Assembly (NCBI GenBank): GCA_041398245.1
Contig: JAWKVC010000009.1
Coordinates: 1 to 64,000, forward strand
Origin: UBA7672 sp041398245
GTDB lineage: Bacteria; Pseudomonadota; Alphaproteobacteria; Caulobacterales; Hyphomonadaceae
Reading direction: 5' to 3'
DNA: 64,000 nucleotides
Part shown: positions 8,678 to 16,308 of the stretch, one piece after another
Layout of the letters: every line of letters starts with the position of its first letter
Numbering within the stretch: position 1 is the stretch's first letter
Translations under genes and position numbers: made by a program
The notes under the pieces: model-generated
The model's input: the letters and a program-made list of their open reading frames with translations, nothing else
The model's database searches: none
Told to the model about the DNA's origin: nothing

Positions 8678-8730
8678 CTCCAACCCAGGGCATTGAAACT
8701 CAATGGCCCGTTCCCGTTGAGGATTTAGGG
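8644..8730 (-). ncRNA. candidate small RNA with intrinsic terminator, downstream of luxR
   Basis: Reading the minus strand, two hairpins follow each other. The first (8688-8709) pairs GGGCcATTGA with TCAATGCCC around a GTT loop. The second is a 9-bp stem (8650-8677, two G-U pairs, 10-base loop) directly followed by CTTTTT (8649-8644), a textbook intrinsic terminator. The luxR stop is 160 bases upstream, a long untranslated tail for a mere terminator, and a CCCC/GGGG dyad at 8761-8776 lies where an upstream activator site would be. I infer either a discrete sRNA of about 80 nt or a structured luxR 3' UTR. I do not recognise an Rfam family. Confidence 0.45.
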
Positions 8731-8760
8731 CAACCGACGGATTTTTCACTATCAGGGTAG

Positions 8761-8776
8761 CCCCCTAAAATCGGGG
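8761..8776. promoter_or_regulatory. CCCC/GGGG dyad, possible operator
   Basis: A short inverted repeat (CCCC-ctaaaatc-GGGG) 30 bases beyond the luxR stop codon and about 30-45 bases upstream of the candidate small RNA. Its size fits a dimeric regulator site. Its sequence differs from the palindrome in front of luxR, so binding of LuxR to both is not supported. A second half-related element (GGATTTAGGG, 8721-8730) lies in inverted orientation nearby. Confidence 0.3.
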
Positions 8777-8805
8777 ATCGGCCTCAGGACGAGTTGTCCC
8801 GCGCG

Positions 8806-9546
8806 TCAAAGGATCAGTTTGAGCCGGGTCGCGATCCGGATGGCGTCGATCATGTTGCGCGCTTCGAGACGCCGCAGGATTTCTGTCACATGGCATTCGA
8901 CCGTCTTTTCGTGACGGCCGAGAGCTTGGGCGACCTGCTTGTTCGACATGCCTTCCGAGCGCATCAGCAGCACCCGCAGCTGGGTCTTTGACAGATCGCG
9001 GGCGGGCTCACTGTCGTCCCCGTGCGGGCCGGCCAGCGAAACCTTCATCATGCGGGCGCCCTCGTTCGCGAAGACATCGAAGGCCATCCGCAACGCGGCG
9101 CGCGTCTTCCGGTCCTTGTCGAGGTCAAGGCCCGCAACCATCATGACAGCGACGCCGCCGGTATCGAGCGTGACGCGTTTGGTGAAACCCTGACGCATGT
9201 CGTGCTCGCTGGCCGCGCCCATGACTTCCCTGCCCGACCGTGTGAGCGCCATGCCACGGGTCAGTTCGTCCCAATAGCCATAGGTCCCGCCCCGCAGGAC
9301 GCCCTGGAAGACGGGATCGGCCGCATCGTAGCCGCGCTCGAGATAGAGCTCCTGCCATTGCCGCGAAATGTTCGCGAGCGAGCGGTCGATCACGACCGCG
9401 CCGCGATCGCGCCGCAGATAGAGGCACGCATAGGTCGTCGCGCCCAGTGGCTCGATCAGGTTCAACAGACTCGAACCAAGCGCCTTGCGTGTCTGCAGCT
9501 CACTTGCCTGCGTTGCGAAGGCGAGTGTGCGTTCGGCCAGCGACAT
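8806..9546 (-). CDS. LuxR-family regulator with autoinducer-binding domain (solo)
   Basis: A 246-residue quorum-sensing type transcription factor. The N-terminal domain (about residues 20-165) keeps landmark residues of acyl-homoserine-lactone pockets: the W...Y..DP pattern in RQWQELYLERGYDAADPVF and a downstream Trp in YGYWDEL. The C-terminal LuxR-type helix-turn-helix is at about 186-240 (LSKTQLRVLLMRSEGMSNKQVAQAL, followed by KTVECHV). No luxI synthase gene is present in the window, so it may be a solo receptor that listens to signals made elsewhere. A palindrome lies in the short gap before its start, consistent with autoregulation. Confidence 0.88.
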   Translation of the reverse strand: MSLAERTLAFATQASELQTRKALGSSLLNLIEPLGATTYACLYLRRDRGAVVIDRSLANISRQWQELYLERGYDAADPVFQGVLRGGTYGYWDELTRGMALTRSGREVMGAASEHDMRQGFTKRVTLDTGGVAVMMVAGLDLDKDRKTRAALRMAFDVFANEGARMMKVSLAGPHGDDSEPARDLSKTQLRVLLMRSEGMSNKQVAQALGRHEKTVECHVTEILRRLEARNMIDAIRIATRLKLIL

Positions 9547-9577
9547 CAGATGACTCCCCGCCCGTAGTAACCCCGCG

Positions 9578-9595
9578 ACGACAACTTAGTGTCGT
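9578..9595. promoter_or_regulatory. 18-bp lux-box-sized palindrome upstream of luxR
   Basis: ACGACA and TGTCGT half-sites flank a 6-base centre (18 bp in total, the size of a lux box), 32 bases upstream of the luxR start codon and just after the aroB stop. No T-run follows in the minus direction, so it is a poor terminator for aroB. The location suggests an operator for LuxR autoregulation; this is inference from position and size. Confidence 0.45.
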
Positions 9596-9604
9596 TCTAC
9601 GGAT

Positions 9605-10735
9605 TCAGGAAGCGGGTCCGGCCTCGTCCTCCAGAAATTCCCTGAGAGTACCGAGCGTTACATTTCGCTCGATGAAGGCCTGGCCGATGCCGCGGGCGAG
9701 GATCAGGGTCAGCTGGCCGTTCCGGGCCTTCTTGTCGTGCGCCATATGGGCCAGAAGCTCGTCGGCGCGATAGGGACCGCCGCCAAGGTCCTGGATCCGC
9801 GTCGCCAGCCCCAGCGCATTGAGCAGACGCTCGGCCCGGACGGCATCCTGCCCCGGACAGAGGCCCAGTTTCACCGAATAACGCAGCGCCATCGCCATGC
9901 CGGCGGCGACGCCTTCGCCATGCAGCAGGGTTGGCCGGAAGGCGTTGGCCCGCTCAAGCGCGTGGCCGAACGTATGACCCAGGTTAAGTAGCGCGCGCTC
10001 GGCCTGTTCGGTCTCGTCGACCGCCACGATCCGCGCCTTTGACGCACAGGAGACGCGGACCGCCTCGGCCAGCGCGGGCTTGTGCCCCTCCGACAGCGCC
10101 GCGGCGTTGGCTTCAAGGAAGTCGAAGAAGGCCGGATCGTCGATCAGCGCGTATTTGGCCACCTCGGCCAGCCCGGCATAGCGCTCGCGCACAGGCAGCG
10201 TGTCGAGGACATCAAGGTCGGCCAGCACCAGCACGGGCTGGTGGAACAGGCCGACCATGTTCTTGCCGGCGCTGGAGTTGATCGCCGTCTTGCCGCCGAC
10301 GGACGAATCCACCTGGGCAAGAAGCGTCGTCGGGATCTGAACGAAGCGGGCGCCGCGCTTGAGCAGACCCGCGGCGAGCCCGGTAAGGTCGCCGACGACG
10401 CCGCCGCCGAATGCGATGATCAGGTCGTCCCGCTCGGCGCCAGCGTCAATCAGTTCGCTGAGCACGCCGTCGAGATAGGCGAAGGATTTCGACTCCTCGC
10501 CTGCGGGCACCGTCACCAGCTGACCTTCCAGGTCGGCGTCGACGAGCGCATCGGCCAGACGCTGGCCATGCAGGCCGGCGACGTTCTCGTCGGAAACGAT
10601 GAAGACGCGGTCGCGGCCGGGCTTGAGCAGCGGACGGACCAGGTCGCCCGCGCGCCCGACCAGACCTTCCCCAATGAGAATGTCGTAGCTCCGCTCGGCG
10701 AGGTCGACCCGGACTGTTGCGCGCGCACCGTTCAT
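9605..10735 (-). CDS. aroB: 3-dehydroquinate synthase
   Basis: The second enzyme of the shikimate pathway: NAD+- and metal-dependent cyclisation of DAHP to 3-dehydroquinate in the cytosol. The length of 376 aa is normal. Landmarks are the NAD-binding GGGVVGDLTGLAAG segment, the PTTLLAQVDSSVGGKTAINS stretch with Asp/Ser/Lys active-site residues, and metal-ligand histidines in LNLGHTFGHALE and LHGEGVAAGM. Its ATG overlaps the aroK stop by 4 bases; aroK-aroB is a classic operon order. Confidence 0.97.
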   Translation of the reverse strand: MNGARATVRVDLAERSYDILIGEGLVGRAGDLVRPLLKPGRDRVFIVSDENVAGLHGQRLADALVDADLEGQLVTVPAGEESKSFAYLDGVLSELIDAGAERDDLIIAFGGGVVGDLTGLAAGLLKRGARFVQIPTTLLAQVDSSVGGKTAINSSAGKNMVGLFHQPVLVLADLDVLDTLPVRERYAGLAEVAKYALIDDPAFFDFLEANAAALSEGHKPALAEAVRVSCASKARIVAVDETEQAERALLNLGHTFGHALERANAFRPTLLHGEGVAAGMAMALRYSVKLGLCPGQDAVRAERLLNALGLATRIQDLGGGPYRADELLAHMAHDKKARNGQLTLILARGIGQAFIERNVTLGTLREFLEDEAGPAS

Positions 10736-11211
10736 GACAGCCCCAGCTTATCGAGGATCGCCTTCGCCGTCTCGGCTGCTGGCGCATCGGCGGAATCCAC
10801 CACCACATCGGCCTCGGCGTAGATCGGTGAGCGGGCGGCGTGAAGGTCCGCCAGCACCTGACGCGGATTGTCGCGCTTCAGCAGCGGCCGCGTGTCGCGC
10901 CGGTTCACCCGCTTCCAGATGAGATCAAGGTCCGCGCGCAGCCAGACGGTGGTGGCCTTGTCCTTCATGAGGGCCCGCGTATCCGGATCGATATAGGCGC
11001 CGCCGCCGGTGGCCAGCACGATGGGCGGACCGTTGAGCAGGCGCTCGATGACGCGGCGCTCGCCGCGGCGAAATTCCGGTTCGCCGTGGCGATCGAAGAT
11101 TTCCTGCACCGACAGGCCCGCAGCCTTTTCGATCTCTTCATCGCTGTCGAGGAAGGCGGCGCCGAGGCTTTCGGCCAGCTTGCGGCCCACCGTCGATTTG
11201 CCGACGCCCAT
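10732..11211 (-). CDS. aroK: shikimate kinase, 5' end disrupted by an apparent frameshift
   Basis: Phosphorylates shikimate with ATP. Visible family features are the P-loop MGVGKST, the shikimate-binding DSDEEIE (with Asp), FRRGE (Arg), GGGAY, and the lid RDTRPLL. The first in-frame ATG is inside the P-loop: the preceding in-frame codons read LQRTIALVGL, so a start at 11211 would cut off the first strand and the first Gly of the loop. A good ATG with weak ribosome site lies at 11294 but in another frame, encoding MTAQSAAPDGEAAWPLAG. Adding one base near 11240 would join the two into a normal N-terminus. I infer a one-base loss (sequence error or mutation). Confidence 0.85.
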   Translation of the reverse strand: MGVGKSTVGRKLAESLGAAFLDSDEEIEKAAGLSVQEIFDRHGEPEFRRGERRVIERLLNGPPIVLATGGGAYIDPDTRALMKDKATTVWLRADLDLIWKRVNRRDTRPLLKRDNPRQVLADLHAARSPIYAEADVVVDSADAPAAETAKAILDKLGLS

Positions 11212-11477
11212 CAGGCCGACAAGCGCAATCGTGCGTTGCAGCCGGCCAGAGGCCAGGCCGCCTCCCCGTCCGGCGCCGCAGATTGAGCAGTCATGTCTTG
11301 CCCTGTAACCCGAACCGCACGCTTATACCGGGCAAGACCTGCGGGGCAATGATCAGGCCGTGAGCGACTGCAGACGCAGCATGACGCGTCTGGACCATCA
11401 GGGCCGTGTCTGGTTCATATCACCGCAGGGGCGGACGCGATTGCCGGACTGAGGGCGTAGAGGCTGGAGGAATTAAG

Positions 11478-11699
11478 ATGGCGCGTGGAGGCTTTGCACG
11501 GCGGCGCAGGCCGATGTCGCTCAAGCTGATTGCGATCCTCGCGGGCATTGGCCTCGTCTTGATCGTCGGCGTGCTGTTCTTTTTTGCCGGCCAGGCGGAT
11601 TCGCGCCGGCCCGAGCAGACCGAGATTTCGGTTCCCGCGACCAATATCGGCCCAGACGCGAAACCGCCCGGAGGAAGCGGCGATGCGCCGTCGCAATAG
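11478..11699 (+). CDS. small single-pass membrane protein upstream of xerD
   Basis: A 73-residue protein with a very basic N-terminus (MARGGFARRRRP), one transmembrane helix at about residues 15-34 and a Pro/Gly-rich periplasmic tail. The positive-inside rule gives N-in topology. The ATG at 11478 follows CTGGAGG at ideal spacing. The stop lies 17 bases into the next gene, so the two are coupled. The function is unknown; the same arrangement before xerD suggests a cell-envelope partner of the following secreted protein. Confidence 0.7.
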   Translation: MARGGFARRRRPMSLKLIAILAGIGLVLIVGVLFFFAGQADSRRPEQTEISVPATNIGPDAKPPGGSGDAPSQ

Positions 11700-13338
11700 G
11701 CTTCTGGCCGCCGGCGCGCTTGTCCTCGTCCTGTGTGCGCCGGCGACTGCGCAGGTCACCGCCGGATCGCTGCCACAGACGGACCCGTGGGGCGTCGGCT
11801 GGATCGGCGCCAATGACGGGCCGCTGCCGACCACGATCTGGAGCCACACGAACGAAGACACGCTGGCGCCGCTGTTCGCTGCGCTGAAGCCGCGTGAGCT
11901 GGCGCCGTCGGCGCAACAGGCGCTGCGCCGCGTGATGATGTCCAAGGCGAAGGGGCCGGGCGGCGTGACGCTGATCCCCGAGCGGCTGCGCCTGCTGGAG
12001 GAACTCGGGGAGACGGCCAGCGCAGTCGATCTGCGCCGTCGCTATGACGAGACCGACTGGGGCAAGGATGGCGACAGGCTGGGCGCGGAGTACGACCTTG
12101 TCAGTGGCAAGCGCGACGCGGCGTGTGCGCTCGCGGGGCGGCAGGGCGCCAGCGACGCAGCCTGGCGGCCGATCCGCGCGCTGTGCGCGGCGCTCGCGAA
12201 AGACATCGGCGCGGCCAATGTGCTGGCCGAGCAGATCGCGACGACCGATGAGGGCTTCGGCGTGTGGCTGCTGGGCGCCCTCGCCGCGATCAACGCACCG
12301 GACCTGAAGAAGCCGGACGGCCGCTATGGAACAGCGTTCGAGGCGGCGGTGTCGGTCGCAGCGCAGCTTCCCGCGCCGGCCAACGCCTTCGCGAGCACAC
12401 GATGGGATATCGCTGCCGCTGTCGCCGCCAATGCGGAGGCGACACCGGCCCAGCGCCGCGCTGCGCTGCGACCGGCGGTCGAGGGCGGCAAGCTGAAGGC
12501 TGCCGACGTGCTCGCCGTGTTGATGACGCCGGTTGACGCACCGCCAAAACCCGCGCGCGGCGCGGCGGCGCGGCCGGACCAACTGGCGCTGGCGATTGCA
12601 GCGGCGAACGATGCGGAGGCAACGCCCACGGCGCGGGCCGCCGCGTATGTATCCGCGTTCAAGGGCGCCGAGACGCTGACCGACGCGCGCGTTGCTGCGC
12701 TGGGCCTGATCGCCGCGATCCACGCCCTGCCCCGCAATGACGACACGCTGGCCTATGCCGATACATTCGCGCGCGCGAGCCTGCTGGCGGGCGATGTCGC
12801 GCATGCGGGCGAATGGCGCAAACTGCTCGGGACGCAGGAAGACGCCCAGCAGGATGTGTGGGCGCTGGCGCGGCTCGACCTGATGCTCGGACTTGCCGGC
12901 GCCAAGACCGACAAGCCCGCCGACCTGCTCGACCGCATGATCGCGGCGACGCAGCCGAAGGACGGCGCCAAGGCCGGCGCGGCGGCGTCCTCCGGCGAGC
13001 AGCAGCTGGCGATCCGCCGGATCGAGAACACGCGCCTGCTGTTCCTGCATGTCGGACTGGGCCGCGACCTTACGGGTGAGCAGCGCACGCTGCTGACGAC
13101 GCTGCGCACCGCCGGACGCGGCGTGCCGGATGCCGCCATCGCGCGCATCACGTCGGCGGCGCGGCAGGACGCGGATGGCGAGGCGGCGCTGGCGGCGATT
13201 GCGCAATTGGGAACAGATGTGTCCGCGCTGTCCTTCGCGGGCCTGTCGGATCTTCTGGCGCAGCTCAACGTGATCGGCATGAACAGGGACGCCGACGCCA
13301 TCGCGCTGGAAGCCATGCAGGTGTGGAAGGCGTTCTAG
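11683..13338 (+). CDS. exported alpha-helical repeat protein, unknown function
   Basis: A 551-residue protein with a clear signal peptide (residues 1-24, ending ATAQ) and the rest rich in Ala/Leu/Asp helices resembling TPR-like or HEAT-like arrays. No catalytic motif is recognisable. Residues 430-450 hold a low-complexity Lys/Gly/Ala linker (PKDGAKAGAAASSGEQ). The ATG at 11683, overlapping the upstream gene by 17 bases and preceded by GGAGGAAG, opens the signal peptide and so fixes the start. It precedes xerD by 51 bases on the same strand and is probably in the same operon. I infer a periplasmic scaffold; nothing more can be said. Confidence 0.7.
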   Translation: MRRRNRLLAAGALVLVLCAPATAQVTAGSLPQTDPWGVGWIGANDGPLPTTIWSHTNEDTLAPLFAALKPRELAPSAQQALRRVMMSKAKGPGGVTLIPERLRLLEELGETASAVDLRRRYDETDWGKDGDRLGAEYDLVSGKRDAACALAGRQGASDAAWRPIRALCAALAKDIGAANVLAEQIATTDEGFGVWLLGALAAINAPDLKKPDGRYGTAFEAAVSVAAQLPAPANAFASTRWDIAAAVAANAEATPAQRRAALRPAVEGGKLKAADVLAVLMTPVDAPPKPARGAAARPDQLALAIAAANDAEATPTARAAAYVSAFKGAETLTDARVAALGLIAAIHALPRNDDTLAYADTFARASLLAGDVAHAGEWRKLLGTQEDAQQDVWALARLDLMLGLAGAKTDKPADLLDRMIAATQPKDGAKAGAAASSGEQQLAIRRIENTRLLFLHVGLGRDLTGEQRTLLTTLRTAGRGVPDAAIARITSAARQDADGEAALAAIAQLGTDVSALSFAGLSDLLAQLNVIGMNRDADAIALEAMQVWKAF

Positions 13339-13389
13339 CCGCACCACGCCATCAACTTCCCATAAATCTCTCGGCGGCAGTGTCGGCCG

Positions 13390-14307
13390 ATGCTCGACAC
13401 ACGCCGCATCGAAGCCTTTCTCGATACCCTGCGCGCCGAACGCGGCGCGGCGGACAATACGATCGAGGCCTATCGCCGCGATCTTGAGGACGCTTCCAGC
13501 TTCCTGCGCGCGAACAGGACGTCGCTGGTCGACGCCGGCGAGCGCGATCTTTCCGCCTTCGTGCGCGATCTGCATGAGCGAGGCATGTCGGCGGCGACGG
13601 TGTCGCGGCGGTTGTCGGCTCTGCGCCGTTTCTTCCGCTTTCAGCTGGGCGACAATGAGCGGCAGGACAATCCGACATCGCGGCTGGACGGGCCGACCAT
13701 GCGGCGCGATCCGCCGGACGTGCTGTCGCGCGAGGAGGTCTCGCGCCTGATCGAGGCGGCGCAGGGAACAGAGCCCGGCGACCTGCGCACGATCTGTCTT
13801 GTCGAGCTGCTGTATGGCGCGGGCCTTCGCGCATCCGAATGCTGCGACCTGCCGCTGTCGGCCTTGCCGGCGCCGGGCGCGACCGTGCTGATCGTACGCG
13901 GCAAGGGCGACAAGGAACGCATCACGCCGCTGGGCAAGCCGGCGATGACGGCGCTGAAGAACTATCTGGCGGTGCGCGAGCAGTTCCTGCCGAAGTCCGC
14001 CGTGCGATCGACGGCGCAGCGCTATGTGTTTCCATCGCGTGGTGCGGGCGGACGGCTGACGCGGCGCAGGCTGGGCCAGATCCTCGAAGACCTGGCGATG
14101 AAGGCCGGCATCGCGCTTGAGCGGGTGACGCCTCACGCGCTGCGCCACGCCTTCGCGACACACCTGTTGTCGGGCGGCGCCGATCTTCGCGCGGTGCAGC
14201 TTCTGCTCGGCCACGCCGACATCTCGACAACGCAGATCTACACGCATGTCGTCACCGACGAGCTGCGCGATCTGCTCGAGGCCGCGCACCCGCTGGCCCG
14301 CGCCTAG
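13390..14307 (+). CDS. xerD: tyrosine recombinase XerD
   Basis: A 305-residue site-specific recombinase of the XerC/XerD pair that resolves chromosome dimers at dif. The N-terminal SAM-like core-binding domain covers about residues 1-95 and the catalytic domain 108-300. All catalytic residues are present: Arg147, Lys172, His249, Arg252, His275 and the nucleophile Tyr284 (in TTQIYTHV). The full length and intact active site, together with the housekeeping context, argue for XerD rather than a mobile-element integrase. Confidence 0.92.
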   Translation: MLDTRRIEAFLDTLRAERGAADNTIEAYRRDLEDASSFLRANRTSLVDAGERDLSAFVRDLHERGMSAATVSRRLSALRRFFRFQLGDNERQDNPTSRLDGPTMRRDPPDVLSREEVSRLIEAAQGTEPGDLRTICLVELLYGAGLRASECCDLPLSALPAPGATVLIVRGKGDKERITPLGKPAMTALKNYLAVREQFLPKSAVRSTAQRYVFPSRGAGGRLTRRRLGQILEDLAMKAGIALERVTPHALRHAFATHLLSGGADLRAVQLLLGHADISTTQIYTHVVTDELRDLLEAAHPLARA

Positions 14308-14357
14308 CCCGCTATCGCCAAGGCAGAACAAGCCATCCGCTTTTGGTCTGGCCTATT

Positions 14358-14374
14358 ATTTGCTATTAGCAAAT
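14358..14374. promoter_or_regulatory. perfect 17-base palindrome in AT-rich patch
   Basis: ATTTGCTA and TAGCAAAT flank a single T, a perfect dyad inside an AT-rich island that stands out against the GC-rich surroundings, 51 bases after the xerD stop. It lacks the 6-base spacer and arm sequences of a dif site. A transcription-factor operator is the simplest reading, but no gene starts close by. Confidence 0.35.
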
Positions 14375-14599
14375 TACTGCTTCGCTGCGGAGGCCCGACC
14401 ACAGACACAGACCGGAAATGGGACGAATGTCGCTGCCGGCTCCCCGTAAACCGGCAGAGCCCCACCCATCCCAGCCAACGGAAGCCGGCGCCCCTTCCCC
14501 AAGGCGCGACCGGTGGAGGGGTCCATCCCGAACGGGCCCCTGGGGCAAACGGCATTCGGCCATCTGGCCACGGGGTTCGCCCGATCCCCGCGGCTGGCG

Positions 14600-14630
14600 C
14601 TGCGGGCTCCCCGGACCGGGGAGCCCGCAG
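14600..14630. terminator. bidirectional hairpin between xerD and amidohydrolase genes
   Basis: CTGCGGGCTCCCCGG pairs perfectly with its complement around a single base, followed on the plus strand by TCGTTTCT. It sits 8 bases beyond the stop of the convergent amidohydrolase gene. The stem is very stable but the T-run is weak, so termination efficiency is uncertain. Confidence 0.6.
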
Positions 14631-14637
14631 TCGTTTC

Positions 14638-16308
14638 TCAGCCGCGATCATCGCGGCGGTAGACCACCTTGCCGTTCACGACCGTGATCGCCGGATCGAC
14701 CGTGAGGATGTCGGCTTCGGGGATCGTCATGATGTCGCCGGTGAAGCCGGTGAAGTCAGCGAGCTTGCCCGGCTCGATCGTGCCGAGTTCGTTTTCCCGG
14801 AACGAGGCGATGGCCGGCCACAGCGTGAACATCTTCAGCGCCTCAGCGCGCGTGACAGCCTGTTCGGGATGCCAGTCGGCAGCGGCGCCGGATTCGCCCT
14901 TGAGATCCTTGCGGGCAATGGCGGCGTAGAACTCGATGCGTGGATCGCCCTGCTCGACCGGCGCATCCGATCCGCCCGCGATGATCGACCCGGCATCAAT
15001 CAGCGAGCGCCAGGCATAGGCGCCCGCCAACCGTTCCGTTCCGAGACGGGCCGGCGCGAAATAGAGATCGCCGATGGCGTGGCTCGGCTGCATGGACGGA
15101 ATGATCCCGAGTTCAGCGAAGCGCGGAATGTCCTCGACATGGAGGATCTGCGAATGCTCGATACGCCAGCGCTTGTCGCTTCCCTTGACGCCGGCGTCCG
15201 CGAACGTCTTGCCCATCCAGTTGAGCACCAGCCGGTTGCCTTCATCGCCGATGGCGTGGAAGCAGACCTGGATGCCCTGGTCCGACGCCTTGCGCATCAG
15301 CGCCAGCGTCGAGGCCTCGTCGGTCTGCGGCAGGCCTTTTATGTCCGGCTTGTCCGAGTAGGGCTCGGTCAGGAGCGCGCCGCGCGAACCGAGCGCGCCA
15401 TCCATGTAGAGCTTCACCGCCTGCGTGATGACGAGACCATCCTTCGTGGCGCCGTAGGTCGCCTTCTCGAAATCGTCGCGGGACACGGCGTTGTAGAGGC
15501 GCAGCTTCATCTCGCCCGCGTCGGCCATGGCGTTGAGCAACGGCACATGCGCGGCGGAGACGCCCATGTTGTGCACGCCCGTCCAGCCAAGGCCGATCTC
15601 GCGGGCGATGCCCTTGGCGTAGGTTTCGCGCGCCTGATCGTCGGTGGGCGCGGTTTCAAGCGCGGCGATCGCGCCCATGGCGTTGTCGATCAGCATGCCG
15701 GTGGGCAGGCCGTCGGCGCCGACCTCGATGCGGCCGCCGGAAGGCTGCGCGGCCGGCTTGCCGTCGATGCCCGCAGCCTTCAGCGCCGCCGTGTTGGCGA
15801 GCAAGGCGTGGCCGTCAGCGCGCGTGAGGATGGTGGGATGATCGCCCGTGACGGCGTCGATGTCGGAGCGCGCGGGGAAGCGTTTCTCCGGCCAGTGGGT
15901 TTCGATCCAGCCCCGGCCGATCAAAGGCTGACCGGGCGGAAGCGCCTCAGCGGCTTCGCCGACGACGGCGACGAGTTCGGCGATGGATGCGACTTCATCG
16001 AGATCGAGCGTCTGTTCGCGCTCGCCAATGCCATAGAGGTGGGCATGAGCATCGGTGAAGCCGGGATAGAGGAAGATGCCTTCGAGATCGACCAGCTCGG
16101 TCGCGTCACCTTTCGTTTTCAGAAGCTCTTCGGCGGCGCCGATCTCGACGATGCGGCCGTCCTTCACGCTGACTGCGGTTGCGGGGAGTTGGCCGTCGAC
16201 GCCGGTGTAGATCACGCCATTGTGGAAGATCGCATCGGGCGCATCGGCCGGCGCGTTGTTGCAGGCGGCTAGCGCCAGAGCCGAGATCGCCGCGAGCATG
16301 ATGCGCAT
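14638..16308 (-). CDS. YtcJ-like amidohydrolase lipoprotein
   Basis: A 556-residue metal-dependent amidohydrolase of the amidohydrolase-3 / YtcJ group. The signal peptide ends in the lipobox ALAAC (Cys16), so it should be a periplasmic membrane-anchored lipoprotein. Metal-site landmarks are the HxH motif in DAHAHLYG, the DGALGSRGA segment, His in CFHAIGDEGN, His in IEHSQI and the Asp in GGSDAPVEQGDP. Family substrates include N-acyl amides and carbamates; the true substrate is unknown. The start at 16308 follows GGAGGGG at good spacing and gives the lipoprotein signal; an upstream in-frame ATG would bury it. Confidence 0.88.
   Translation of the reverse strand: MRIMLAAISALALAACNNAPADAPDAIFHNGVIYTGVDGQLPATAVSVKDGRIVEIGAAEELLKTKGDATELVDLEGIFLYPGFTDAHAHLYGIGEREQTLDLDEVASIAELVAVVGEAAEALPPGQPLIGRGWIETHWPEKRFPARSDIDAVTGDHPTILTRADGHALLANTAALKAAGIDGKPAAQPSGGRIEVGADGLPTGMLIDNAMGAIAALETAPTDDQARETYAKGIAREIGLGWTGVHNMGVSAAHVPLLNAMADAGEMKLRLYNAVSRDDFEKATYGATKDGLVITQAVKLYMDGALGSRGALLTEPYSDKPDIKGLPQTDEASTLALMRKASDQGIQVCFHAIGDEGNRLVLNWMGKTFADAGVKGSDKRWRIEHSQILHVEDIPRFAELGIIPSMQPSHAIGDLYFAPARLGTERLAGAYAWRSLIDAGSIIAGGSDAPVEQGDPRIEFYAAIARKDLKGESGAAADWHPEQAVTRAEALKMFTLWPAIASFRENELGTIEPGKLADFTGFTGDIMTIPEADILTVDPAITVVNGKVVYRRDDRG

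Larger units (their letters stand above)
14308..14637. other. intergenic region with palindrome and hairpins, no gene seen
   Basis: A 330-base gap between the convergent xerD and amidohydrolase genes. It holds an AT-rich patch with a perfect 17-base palindrome (14358-14374), a 7-bp hairpin CTGCCGG/CCGGCAG near 14434-14458, an 8-bp stem AGGGGTCC/GGGCCCCT near 14517-14541, and a strong 15-bp hairpin at 14600-14630. No coding frame looks real. The series of hairpins could be a structured RNA, but I match no family. Confidence 0.4.

Noticed and set aside
13390..14307. Tyrosine recombinase considered as a mobile-element integrase
   Set aside because: Length, sequence pattern and housekeeping neighbours fit XerD; no attachment-site repeats or cargo genes are seen.
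11521..14331. Very long open frame on the minus strand (936 codons)
   Set aside because: It lies antisense to two well-supported plus-strand genes, including xerD with full catalytic residues; its product is Arg/Gln/His-rich low complexity, typical for the mirror frame of GC-rich genes.
14358..14374. Palindrome considered as a dif site
   Set aside because: It has a one-base centre instead of a 6-base spacer, and the arms do not match XerC/XerD half-sites.
14869..16272. 467-codon open frame on the plus strand
   Set aside because: Antisense to the YtcJ-like amidohydrolase, with no domain features.
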